Source: an uncultured Bacteroidales bacterium
Lineage (GTDB): Bacteria > Bacteroidota > Bacteroidia > Bacteroidales > Muribaculaceae
Assembly: GCA_947176235.1 (NCBI GenBank)
Contig: CAMWPM010000005.1
Coordinates: 20,312 to 84,311, forward strand
DNA length: 64,000 nt
Direction of reading: 5' to 3'
The stretch's first letter is position 1, and each line of letters opens with the position of its first letter. The notes beneath the pieces were generated by a model. That model worked only from the letters and a program-made list of their open reading frames with translations. It made no database searches and was not told the origin of the DNA. Shown piece by piece: positions 54,834 through 63,734 of this stretch. A program made the translations under genes and the position numbers.

Positions 54834-55907
54834 TCACTCACTTCTAATTTCACGTTTAGTATCGGCTTCAATCATTCCAAGGTCAGCCTTTATAAAACGT
54901 AGACGCATCAGTTGTTCTTTCATCCCTTCGACATTTAGACGTCGGGTATTATGACTGTGATAATCCTCGATCTTACTGACCTTCTCGTTTCCTTCCGAGA
55001 AAAATTTGTCGTAATTAAGGTCGCGTGTATCACATGGGATACGATAATAATTACCCATATCAACTGCCTTTGCCATCTCTTCACGGGTTACAAGAGTTTC
55101 ATAAAGCTTTTCCCCATGACGAGTGCCGATAACCTTTACTTCAGTTTCACCATATTTCGGATCAACCTTTGAATAAATCTGCTTCAATGCTTCTGCAAGA
55201 GTAGACAGCGTTGCTGCCGGAGCTTTCTGAACAAAAAGGTCACCATTATGGCCATGAGTGAAGGCGTAGATCACGAGGTCAACAGCATCATCGAGCGTCA
55301 TCATAAAGCGTGTCATCTCCGGGTCCGTGATTGTAATAGGTTTTCCATTCATCATCTGCTCGACCCAAAGAGGAATTACAGAACCACGACTTGCCATTAC
55401 GTTGCCGTAGCGGGTGCAACAGATAGTGGTAGGTGCTCCTTCTCCGAGTTCACGACCCTTTGCGATAGCGACCTTCTCCATCAGGGCCTTCGAAATACCC
55501 ATTGCATTTATGGGATATGCGGCTTTATCAGTAGAAAGCACAACCACATTCTTGACACCGTGCTCGATAGCAGAGAGTAGTACATTGTTGGTACCCTCGA
55601 CGTTGGTACGTGTCGCCTCCATCGGGAAAAACTCACAGCTTGGAACCTGTTTAAGAGCCGCCGCAGAGAATACATAGTCAACACCACGCATCGCAATATC
55701 AACCGATTCCTTATTGCGGACATCCCCAATGAAATACTTAACCTTAGGATTCTGAAGCCTATGCCTCATGTCATCCTGCTTCTTCTCATCGCGGCTGAGA
55801 ATACGTATTTCCTTGATTTCCGAGTCAAGGAAACGACGCAGAACCGCATTACCAAACGATCCTGTACCTCCAGTTATCAGGAGGGTCTTGTCTTTAAAAA
55901 TTGACAT
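54834..55907 (-). CDS. fnlA: UDP-GlcNAc 4,6-dehydratase/5-epimerase (CapE/FnlA type)
   Basis: I use the ATG at 55907 (MSIFKDKTLLITGGTGSFG); an in-frame ATG 24 bases earlier would overlap the previous gene. The 357-residue SDR enzyme has the NAD motif TGGTGSFG, the active-site Lys/Tyr region STDKAAYPINAMGISKALMEK, and FVQKAPAATLSTLAEALKQIY. FnlA/CapE makes the 4-keto intermediates from UDP-GlcNAc in UDP-L-FucNAc synthesis. It follows a glycosyltransferase gene by 13 bases. Confidence 0.9.
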   Translation of the reverse strand: MSIFKDKTLLITGGTGSFGNAVLRRFLDSEIKEIRILSRDEKKQDDMRHRLQNPKVKYFIGDVRNKESVDIAMRGVDYVFSAAALKQVPSCEFFPMEATRTNVEGTNNVLLSAIEHGVKNVVVLSTDKAAYPINAMGISKALMEKVAIAKGRELGEGAPTTICCTRYGNVMASRGSVIPLWVEQMMNGKPITITDPEMTRFMMTLDDAVDLVIYAFTHGHNGDLFVQKAPAATLSTLAEALKQIYSKVDPKYGETEVKVIGTRHGEKLYETLVTREEMAKAVDMGNYYRIPCDTRDLNYDKFFSEGNEKVSKIEDYHSHNTRRLNVEGMKEQLMRLRFIKADLGMIEADTKREIRSE

Positions 55908-55920
55908 ATATATAGATTTA

Positions 55921-57042
55921 TCAAATATCATTCAAGATTGACACATATTTCCCGGAAGTCTTGGAGGCATTAAATCGGTCTGTATCATACTGAGGTTTAG
56001 AGTCCATTTTCTTCTCGCATGATAAAAATATCGAAGTCAGTTCATCTGGATCCCTTGAGTCGAAATAAATTGCCATGTTTGAAGAAACCTCTTTAAAAAC
56101 AGCTGGCTCCTTTGGTAAAACTAAAATCAGTCCAAAAAACATAGCTTCAACGATCGGCATTCCTAAACCTTCAAAAAAGGAAGCAGAGACATAGACTGAA
56201 CTCTTGCCGTATTCCATAGCCAGCTCACTATTTGAGATTCCAGACTTGCATTCGATGCTTCCTGGGAACTCCTGAATTACCCTGTCAAACAAGTATTGCT
56301 CTTCGGATCCTACTCGCAAACCACCGATCATTACAAGGTTCATCCTACCTCCCCTAATCTTATATTGATAGAACCCCCTTAGTATAGTGATAGTATTTTT
56401 ATGGAAGTCTTTTGATGCGACTGATATTATGTTATTCTCTTTTTTTAGTTTAAACTCGATGTCACCGAATTTTTCAAAATTAAAATAGTTATAAACAGTT
56501 TCTATTTTTTCTTGAGAGTACGGAAAGCTGTCTATCACTTGGTCTTTCGTAAAATCCGATATTGCGATAATCTTATCAGCCATTCTAATTGATCTGGGAA
56601 TCATCAGTCTGCGCTGGTATCTGATTTTCTTTGATTTCAACCAGTCACTATGGAGATACAAGAGGTCATGGATGACCAACAGATGTTTGCTTCGTTTAAA
56701 AAAAGTGGAGTAATTAGCTGTTGACAGGATAACGTCATTCCTACGTACTGGAATAAAAAAATTCCATAGACCTTGCACCCACATACGCTTGAGGATATTC
56801 GAGAAAGAAAATGTGAGAATTTCCATTTTGTCTGAAAATCTAACGAAATCCTCTTTTTGAGACTTTTCGCAGACTATGATAATTTTTTCAAACTTAATCT
56901 CGTCTCTTTTTTCCAAGAAGTAGTTCAATAGGTTAAAGAGATATTCATTATACCCATAAGCCTTCTTTTTTTGATAAGTCAAAGCATCTATATATAAATT
57001 TCTTCCTTTTGATTTCATATTCTCGAGGGAGGTTAGTGACAT
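55921..57042 (-). CDS. GT4-family glycosyltransferase
   Basis: A 373-residue GT-B protein. The N-terminal part (NLYIDALTYQKKKAYGYNEYL, LLVIHDLLYLHSDWLKSK) resembles mannosyl- or rhamnosyltransferases of GT4; the C-terminal part has the donor-binding YVSASFFEGLGMPIVEAMFFG. A Met at 57018 is an alternative start. It is AT-rich and AAA/ATA-biased. The donor sugar cannot be read from sequence. Confidence 0.85.
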   Translation of the reverse strand: MSLTSLENMKSKGRNLYIDALTYQKKKAYGYNEYLFNLLNYFLEKRDEIKFEKIIIVCEKSQKEDFVRFSDKMEILTFSFSNILKRMWVQGLWNFFIPVRRNDVILSTANYSTFFKRSKHLLVIHDLLYLHSDWLKSKKIRYQRRLMIPRSIRMADKIIAISDFTKDQVIDSFPYSQEKIETVYNYFNFEKFGDIEFKLKKENNIISVASKDFHKNTITILRGFYQYKIRGGRMNLVMIGGLRVGSEEQYLFDRVIQEFPGSIECKSGISNSELAMEYGKSSVYVSASFFEGLGMPIVEAMFFGLILVLPKEPAVFKEVSSNMAIYFDSRDPDELTSIFLSCEKKMDSKPQYDTDRFNASKTSGKYVSILNDI

Positions 57043-57053
57043 CTTACCGTGTT

Positions 57054-58205
57054 CTATTGGAGATTAGAATTAGTTAATTCAACTGCTAAAGAATTGAAAA
57101 GAGCGGTCCATTTCTCCATGACTGAATCCATATCAAAATTTTTGGCATCCTCAAACGCGTTTGCCCCCATGTTTTCCCTCAAATCAGCATTATTTATTAT
57201 GCTTTTTATGGCATTGGCCATATCGGTTATGTTTCCTTCTTCAACCAAAAGCCCGTTTACACCATCTTTGATAAGGTCTTTTGGACCGCATTGACAATCA
57301 AACGAGATTATTGGTAATCCAACGCTCATTCCTTCGAGGATCACCATCGGTAATCCTTCGTAACGAGACGATAGAATTAGTCCCGAATTTCTATAATATT
57401 CCTTAATTATTTCATTTGTTGGATTATGAATCTGTATTTGTTTTGAAAGATCTAATTCTGATATTTGTCTTATCAATTTATCCTTAAGTTCTCCTCCTCC
57501 AAATATGTTGAGCCTCCAATCAGGATAATTCATAGCAACTATACTCCAAGCGCGTATCAGTCTATCATATCCTTTCTGATAACTAAGTCGCCCTACAGCA
57601 ATCATTGATTTCGCTCTAAGTGGTGCAGGACTCATCGCTCTCGAGTCAATAAAGTTTGGTATAACCTCGATATTGGTGATCCCACTCCAGTTTTGCTTGT
57701 CTTCGTTAGTTAGACAAACAAATCGATTGTATTTTTTTAGGATTTTAAAGTCTGTATAAGTTAAATATTTATCAATTAACTTCCATATACCAGTACGGTT
57801 TAATTGTAGTCTATACCATCGTGAAAAATGTATTTCTGCTATCTTTATACTTCCATCTTTGATTGAAGGCAAAAATCCAACTTCATTGCCAAAAGTTGAG
57901 ATCACGATATTTGGCTTAATCGACAAGAGCAAATCCGTAAGTTTTGTCTTATGTTTTTTTTGAAGTCGATAACGTGAAACACCTTTTTTTATAACCTTGA
58001 AAGAATTTGTTTTTGAATATAATATGTTCAAATCTATTCTTTTAACATTTTTGTGCAGAGGGAAAAAGTCAAGACGACCATCCTGCTCAGTGGTAACTAT
58101 AGTAACATCATATCCTTGCAATGCCAACCAATTTGCTTTATTAATTACAATCCTCTCCATTCCACCGGAGTTATAAGTACCGGCAAGGCAATAAACGATT
58201 TTCAT
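57054..58205 (-). CDS. GT4-family glycosyltransferase
   Basis: A 383-residue GT-B protein starting MKIVYCLAGTYNSGGMERI, the GGxE-type acceptor loop of GT4. The C-terminal donor region shows AVGRLSYQKGYDRLI, SSRYEGLPMVILEGMSVGLPIISFD and CGPKDLIKDGVNGLLV, typical of galactosyl- or N-acetylhexosaminyltransferases in capsule loci. It overlaps the Wzy gene by four bases (ATGA), so the two are coupled. Confidence 0.87.
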   Translation of the reverse strand: MKIVYCLAGTYNSGGMERIVINKANWLALQGYDVTIVTTEQDGRLDFFPLHKNVKRIDLNILYSKTNSFKVIKKGVSRYRLQKKHKTKLTDLLLSIKPNIVISTFGNEVGFLPSIKDGSIKIAEIHFSRWYRLQLNRTGIWKLIDKYLTYTDFKILKKYNRFVCLTNEDKQNWSGITNIEVIPNFIDSRAMSPAPLRAKSMIAVGRLSYQKGYDRLIRAWSIVAMNYPDWRLNIFGGGELKDKLIRQISELDLSKQIQIHNPTNEIIKEYYRNSGLILSSRYEGLPMVILEGMSVGLPIISFDCQCGPKDLIKDGVNGLLVEEGNITDMANAIKSIINNADLRENMGANAFEDAKNFDMDSVMEKWTALFNSLAVELTNSNLQ

Positions 58206-59578
58206 TGGATATCAACTTTATGTCGAAATAAGGAATCCCTTTTATGGTGCTTAACTATATATAAAAGGAAACAGCACCAAACAACAGTTTTTGCAGGGTA
58301 AAAAAATTCGGCTCTTGCTAAATACACAGACATTCCTGTTAAAACCCCATATATTAAAAGATAGTATATATTATTTTTTGCATATATCAATAATTTCCGC
58401 ACAACTCTTCCAAGTGTTCCCATAAATAAAATAACTCCGATGCTACCAAAAGCAAGATATATATCTGCAATAATTGTAGTGCCAGTACCGGTTCCGTCTG
58501 TTGTACCTAGTGTTGACTGTGTTATTATCATAGCAGAATTGGCTGTATCCGGGTCAATCCCAGTTACCCCAAAAAAAAGACCTTGAAAAAAAGGAATTAT
58601 GCCGAGTATATAAGAAAGCATCGAACGTCCGTAAGAAAGTCCAGACGTATCCACTATTGTCATGCTTTCATAGGTGTTGTGGTTATTTATGATAAGATCC
58701 ATTGCAATTTCAGCAAGTGACCCGAAAGAGAAGACTCCACCCGATCGATAGATCATAATTGAGAACATCCCAACCATTCCAATTGCGCATAAAACAATAA
58801 CCTTTCGAAAAGAAAACGGTTTATATAAGTATGAGTATAACCCAAAAGTTAGTAGTATGATGTTTAAAACTTTACCTCGACTTCCGGCGCAGATTAAAAA
58901 AAATATATAAATAATAATATAAGCAATCTGAATTACTGGGAAGCAATTCATTTGCAATTTTTTTTTTGAAATTCGGTAGGAATTCATAAACCAAATGGTT
59001 ATCATACAAAAAATACATACATAAACAATGATGGAAAAATAGGTATACAAGCCGCCTTCATCACGTTCTCCACTTGAATATGTATTTTTTAATGCTGAAT
59101 AGCCTCCTAATAGAATATATATAATAAATGAAATGACACTAGTAATGAATAATCCATTTGTCTTTATGTTTTTGGAGTATTCATTCAATTTTACAATCTT
59201 TATGTTTCCATGATAAGTAATGCTCCCATACATATAAGCAATTATACCGACTAAACTTAGGGCAGATGCTTTTGAAATAATTGCTTCATCCGTATGGTAC
59301 TGAAACATCCAGAATATTTCTGGGTTAACTGGATATATAAAGGTTGGATAAAAGAAGCTTACAAAAAAATATGATATAAGGAATAACGTATCGAAATCAA
59401 AATAATTCGTTTTTGGTTCTTCCTTATAATAAAGGAAAATAACAGCAAAATATGAAATGGTACATATTATATTAAAATACAGTTGATAATATGTAGGTGC
59501 GAATATGAAAAGACATAAACCATACAACAACAGTAAACTCCAGATAATCTTTTTCGAGTGTTTTATTCTTTTTTGCAC
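58202..59578 (-). CDS. Oligosaccharide repeat-unit polymerase (Wzy-like)
   Basis: A 458-residue integral membrane protein with about ten to twelve hydrophobic segments and a long polar loop (about 265-330: SGGVFSFGSLAEIAMDLIINNHNTYESM), the usual Wzy topology. Sequence identity among Wzy proteins is low, so the call depends on topology and position between pyruvyl transferase and glycosyltransferases. It would join repeat units on the periplasmic face. Very AT-rich. Confidence 0.75.
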   Translation of the reverse strand: MQKRIKHSKKIIWSLLLLYGLCLFIFAPTYYQLYFNIICTISYFAVIFLYYKEEPKTNYFDFDTLFLISYFFVSFFYPTFIYPVNPEIFWMFQYHTDEAIISKASALSLVGIIAYMYGSITYHGNIKIVKLNEYSKNIKTNGLFITSVISFIIYILLGGYSALKNTYSSGERDEGGLYTYFSIIVYVCIFCMITIWFMNSYRISKKKLQMNCFPVIQIAYIIIYIFFLICAGSRGKVLNIILLTFGLYSYLYKPFSFRKVIVLCAIGMVGMFSIMIYRSGGVFSFGSLAEIAMDLIINNHNTYESMTIVDTSGLSYGRSMLSYILGIIPFFQGLFFGVTGIDPDTANSAMIITQSTLGTTDGTGTGTTIIADIYLAFGSIGVILFMGTLGRVVRKLLIYAKNNIYYLLIYGVLTGMSVYLARAEFFYPAKTVVWCCFLLYIVKHHKRDSLFRHKVDIQ

Positions 59579-59590
59579 TGTAACTCAAAA

Positions 59591-60712
59591 TTACTTCTCT
59601 AAAATCCTTGATATATACTGTTTAGTCTCATGCCTTTTAGTATCAAGAATTGAATTGCACTCTGAAAAATCGGGATGAGTAGACAATGTTTTCTCCATCA
59701 ATGCAGAAGTCGTTTCTCTGTTACCGAGTGCAAATGTTTCAAGCATATAACTTAGTTTATTCAGATTTGAAGGCCTGATAAGAGTGGCGAAATTCGATTT
59801 TGTAATTATCGAAAATATTGTTCCATGGAATGTGTCTGTTATAACACATTTCGCATATTTGAACCATCGCAGGACTTCTATAGGATGGCGTGGAACAACA
59901 TCCTTATCACACCAGTCATACCTACAAAATATACTGATTAACAATAGCTTGTTCTGTCTTGCGTAATTACAAATAGCATCAATTTCATTCTTGTCATTAA
60001 TCCTATCTTGATAGGAATAAACTATCATATACGGTTTCGTATAAGGAGAAGTCGTAAAAGATTCAATTTCTTCCTGATATCCATAAGCAAGGACAGGATC
60101 GATGTGTATGGCGGGACTAATACCAGTTAGAGACTCAACAATTGAGGCAGAATTTTCATCGCGAACAGATATTGCTGAAATTTTTTTGAGGTTTTCTCCA
60201 ATCTCTGAGTCAATCTTATATTTTTTTAGTTTATCTAAATCGGTATATCCGAAAGATCCCGCATACGAAAATATTTTCCGAGCAACTGAATACGGAATAT
60301 CGCCAAATAATTGCCTTGAATATCCCCATTTTACATCTTGGGTGCAATTAAAAACTTCATCACTGCCAATAACAACGAGATCATAGGGTTTATCTGGATG
60401 TTCTCCAATTTTCAATTCTGGCCATGCTTTCTTTATAGATCTTTCAACTTTCCGAAAGAAAATGAAAGTTTTCAATCCTGATATGAGCATGCCAGAGGCT
60501 TTGAGCTCTCTCAGGCGTATCCAATATCTTGTCCACCTATTTTTTTTTGCAACCGGGTTATCAACCAAAATCCGCCCTGGTATGATGTCTACGAAATAAA
60601 CCTCTCCAGCTCCGTGCATTTTCAATAATTCACGTAAGGCATATGCCTGAAGGAACGAGCCGTAGTTAATGACTCGCTGCATGGAGAGTATTCCGACTGT
60701 AGGTTTTGCCAT
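59591..60712 (-). CDS. Polysaccharide pyruvyl transferase family protein
   Basis: A 373-residue protein with GILSMQRVINYGSFLQAYALRELL, a hallmark start (NYGSxLQAYAL) of the PF04230 family, then VIGSDEVFN, SYAGSFGYTDL, SVRDENSA and TDTFHGTIFSI. Members add a pyruvate ketal from phosphoenolpyruvate to sugars, giving acidic capsules. It pairs with the F420-type ferredoxin protein, nine bases upstream in the operon, as in many capsule loci. Confidence 0.88.
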   Translation of the reverse strand: MAKPTVGILSMQRVINYGSFLQAYALRELLKMHGAGEVYFVDIIPGRILVDNPVAKKNRWTRYWIRLRELKASGMLISGLKTFIFFRKVERSIKKAWPELKIGEHPDKPYDLVVIGSDEVFNCTQDVKWGYSRQLFGDIPYSVARKIFSYAGSFGYTDLDKLKKYKIDSEIGENLKKISAISVRDENSASIVESLTGISPAIHIDPVLAYGYQEEIESFTTSPYTKPYMIVYSYQDRINDKNEIDAICNYARQNKLLLISIFCRYDWCDKDVVPRHPIEVLRWFKYAKCVITDTFHGTIFSIITKSNFATLIRPSNLNKLSYMLETFALGNRETTSALMEKTLSTHPDFSECNSILDTKRHETKQYISRILEK

Positions 60713-60720
60713 ATTACAAT

Positions 60721-61929
60721 TTACTTCTTAATAATTCGCCTGAATTTGTTAAACGCTCGCTTGGGAATGATAGATGTTTGGTATATCCTGCACCATTTCA
60801 TTGCAATTGAACTGAGCGTTTTATCCGTTTTTAAAGATTTTAATATCGAGTCCTTTACCCACGGTTCATTTGCAGGAGCTTTCATTTGTCCTTCAGTAGC
60901 TGTGACAACTGGGATCTCTTGAACTGAACAAGTTGATTTTGCTAAATGAGATATGATTTCAAGTCCAATAGGCGTGAAAGCTACAACTGCACTTGTTCCG
61001 TTATTTTCATTTGAATATGTCTTTCCCCATAAGTCTCCTATCCTTATATCCGCTGCAGAGATGCACATCTTATATTTGCAATCCTTGTAACAGCATTCAT
61101 TGAGGCAATAATTACCAAGGAAAAATTTGTAGAAAAGATCACCCTCAGACATCCGAGATTGATATAGATGTTTTTTTCCCCTGATTTTCAGGTTATAAGA
61201 ATTGTGCCAATCTAATGATTCTGCATCAATATCAGCACACATAGACCAAGAATCCTGCCATCCAGTAGTTTTATTACGCCACGAGACAAACGTAGCTTCT
61301 CCAATTTTTGATTCTATCTCGGACAGGTATTTATTCCATAATAATAGGGATGGTACTCCATGACAAAAGAAATCCATTAAAACGAACTTATCTTCAACTT
61401 TAAAATGTTGAATCATTCTTCTAAAAGAATCAATCTGACAGGGAGTGCCTGTTACGAGGTTCTTTTCTTTTCTATTTATTTCTGAGAAAGCTTCCGATGA
61501 AAAGCTTGGAATGTATTTACTGCCAACCGAAGGTCGGAATTCATCAGTTGTTTCGGCTATAAAATGCTCTGCACGACGCAGAGTTGGATTATACCTTACA
61601 CCGCATGCCTTATAACCACGTTCAATCATAAGTTTGCCAATTTCGAAACCTATTCCTCCCGAAGAGCACCGTTGTCGTATCAACTCATTTTTGCTATAAG
61701 CCGCAAATGCACGTATGTCAACTTCATCTTCCGTAGCAATCTGTGCGTGATTAAACGCACAGATTTTCAGGCATAAGCCGCAATTTATACATTTTTCTGG
61801 ACTTTCAATATACGGAGAATAGAACCCCATCTCATTCTCCTTGAAGTCGATTATATTCACTGGACAAACGGCGACACATACGCCACAGCCATAGCAATGA
61901 TCAAATTTTGAAATATTGTCTCTATCCAT
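60721..61929 (-). CDS. Ferredoxin/coenzyme F420 hydrogenase-dehydrogenase beta-subunit-like protein
   Basis: A 402-residue protein. Two [4Fe-4S] motifs lie at the N-terminus: Cys12-15-18-22 (CYGCGVCVAVC) and Cys47-50-53-57 (CINCGLCLKIC). The rest has the FrhB-like features RQRCSSGGIGFEIGKLM, GTPCQIDSFRRM and ADIRIGDLWG. Bacteroidota are not known to make F420, so the cofactor is likely a flavin. It recurs beside pyruvyl transferases in capsule clusters; its reaction is not known to me. Its ATG overlaps the flippase stop by one base. Confidence 0.85.
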   Translation of the reverse strand: MDRDNISKFDHCYGCGVCVAVCPVNIIDFKENEMGFYSPYIESPEKCINCGLCLKICAFNHAQIATEDEVDIRAFAAYSKNELIRQRCSSGGIGFEIGKLMIERGYKACGVRYNPTLRRAEHFIAETTDEFRPSVGSKYIPSFSSEAFSEINRKEKNLVTGTPCQIDSFRRMIQHFKVEDKFVLMDFFCHGVPSLLLWNKYLSEIESKIGEATFVSWRNKTTGWQDSWSMCADIDAESLDWHNSYNLKIRGKKHLYQSRMSEGDLFYKFFLGNYCLNECCYKDCKYKMCISAADIRIGDLWGKTYSNENNGTSAVVAFTPIGLEIISHLAKSTCSVQEIPVVTATEGQMKAPANEPWVKDSILKSLKTDKTLSSIAMKWCRIYQTSIIPKRAFNKFRRIIKK

Positions 61930-63452
61930 TAAGCTAAATGCAATATTGAACGAGTTTTATCCACAATAAATTGACGTTCAGTTTTATTCATTAATATAAA
62001 TAAGCCTAATATAATCGATTCGCCAACTGTAAAACTAATGAGCAGTAAATTACCGACTATTGAATATGTATGTCGCGATATTAACAAAGGCACAGGAATC
62101 ACTAATAAAATATACAAGAATATCGGCACCATTACATTCCTCAAGTAAGTCAACGATGGAAAGTTGATCAGCCAATGCAAGTAACCTATACGAGTAAAAT
62201 GAATAATTACATTCATCAGTACTTTATATACCATAAGCCATATAGGCGACAATCCCAAATATAGAATGATATAAGCCGCAGGTACGTTAGTAAAAATCAT
62301 TGTCGCAATAATTAGCATATATGTCTTAATTTTACCTGAAGCCTGGGCGGCCGTCCATAACGGTCCTGAAATTGCGTCAATCATACAGAATATGATGATA
62401 AGCTGCGTGAATGGTACCGCATATTCTGGTGTTTCGGTGAGCCATATATTAAAAATTTCAGAGCAACACAATATAACTGGAAAACCTATTATAAAAATGA
62501 GCAAAAAAGAAAAGCGCGAAGCCCGAAATAATAAGGAAAGGAAATATTCTTTATCTTCAGCAGCGTATGACTTTATGATCTGAGGATTAAATGCCGTCTG
62601 CATATTCGACACGAACGACGACACTGCTCCCGCAACTTGATTTGAAACACCCATGGCAGCATTCAATGCTACTCCTTTGAAGATATTCAATATTATATTC
62701 ACGCCTTGGGTTGCACCTACATTGCCGATACCACCGAGCATATTCCACCCTGAAAAGGATATGATTTTTTTGAAAAGCGCAGAATCGTAAAAAAATATGT
62801 ATATACAATGGTCAAAATTCGACCGACAAAATATTCGGTATGAAAAAAAAGTACAGAAGGAGATACCGGCAAGTGCAGCGGCATAGATGACAACCTTATT
62901 CCCTGTGATAAATATCAGAAACAGGGCTGCCGAAAGTTTAAAAAAAGCTTCTATTATACTAAAATAAGCGTAAAACGACATTCGCTCATTTGAAATAATT
63001 GAGGCCTGATATGGAACTGTTAATATCTGGATGATAAAAGTGAGGATTGAGCACTGATAAACTCCATTAGCAGTATTGAGCATTCCATTTGGGAAACTCA
63101 TAAAGGTATTGAGAAACCAAAGCCCAACAGTTTCTGCTAATAACAATACTATGCACGCAATAACGATGTGAACATTGACACACATCGAAAATACTCGTTG
63201 TAATTCCGCATAATTTTGTCTTCCTATGTGATATGACAGAAAGCGTTGTGTGGACTGAGTCATCGCACTACTAAGGAATGAAAACAAAACAACAACTCCG
63301 GCAACGACGTTATAAATACCGTAACCATCTTCACCTAATTCTTTCAGTATGATTCTAAAAGAAAAAAGAGTTACTCCCATAATCAAGAACATCCTGAAGT
63401 ATAGCAGCAGAGTGTTCTTGGCTATACGCTTGTTATTGTCAGTGGTTCCCAT
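61929..63452 (-). CDS. Polysaccharide flippase (Wzx-like, MOP superfamily)
   Basis: A 507-residue protein with about fourteen hydrophobic segments. The start NTLLLYFRMFLIMGVTLFSFRIILKELGEDGYGIYNVVAG is typical of Bacteroidota oligosaccharide flippases, as is MTQSTQRFLSYHIGR. It would move lipid-linked repeat units across the inner membrane. It is the first biosynthetic gene of the operon seen here, after a gap of 282 bases from the UpxY-like gene. Strongly AT-rich. Confidence 0.88.
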   Translation of the reverse strand: MGTTDNNKRIAKNTLLLYFRMFLIMGVTLFSFRIILKELGEDGYGIYNVVAGVVVLFSFLSSAMTQSTQRFLSYHIGRQNYAELQRVFSMCVNVHIVIACIVLLLAETVGLWFLNTFMSFPNGMLNTANGVYQCSILTFIIQILTVPYQASIISNERMSFYAYFSIIEAFFKLSAALFLIFITGNKVVIYAAALAGISFCTFFSYRIFCRSNFDHCIYIFFYDSALFKKIISFSGWNMLGGIGNVGATQGVNIILNIFKGVALNAAMGVSNQVAGAVSSFVSNMQTAFNPQIIKSYAAEDKEYFLSLLFRASRFSFLLIFIIGFPVILCCSEIFNIWLTETPEYAVPFTQLIIIFCMIDAISGPLWTAAQASGKIKTYMLIIATMIFTNVPAAYIILYLGLSPIWLMVYKVLMNVIIHFTRIGYLHWLINFPSLTYLRNVMVPIFLYILLVIPVPLLISRHTYSIVGNLLLISFTVGESIILGLFILMNKTERQFIVDKTRSILHLA

Positions 63453-63734
63453 TATTGGATAGCGTTGACTGATAAATACAAGTGGTTATAAATTGGAAGT
63501 GATAATGAACTGGAGTTAAATCAGTTGCTTGTTGTATTCAAAGGTGAGAGCAATGATTTGACTGAGTGAGAGGGGAAAGGCGATGCGCCATTAGAGCAAT
63601 TATAAGATAGGTATAGTAACCGATACGTGTATCAATTTGCTATGGATCTATTCCAATTTCAATAAACTATCTGTCGACGGCAAGCGTTTTATCGTGAAAT
63701 CAAAAAATCTGTCCGGGAGAGATAATTAATGGGA
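63453..63734 (-). other. Gap between the UpxY-like gene and the flippase
   Basis: 282 bases without a gene. There is a small GGCG/CGCC hairpin at 63579-63589. I see no minus-strand TAnnTTTG element, so transcription probably comes from upstream of the UpxY-like gene. Confidence 0.45.
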
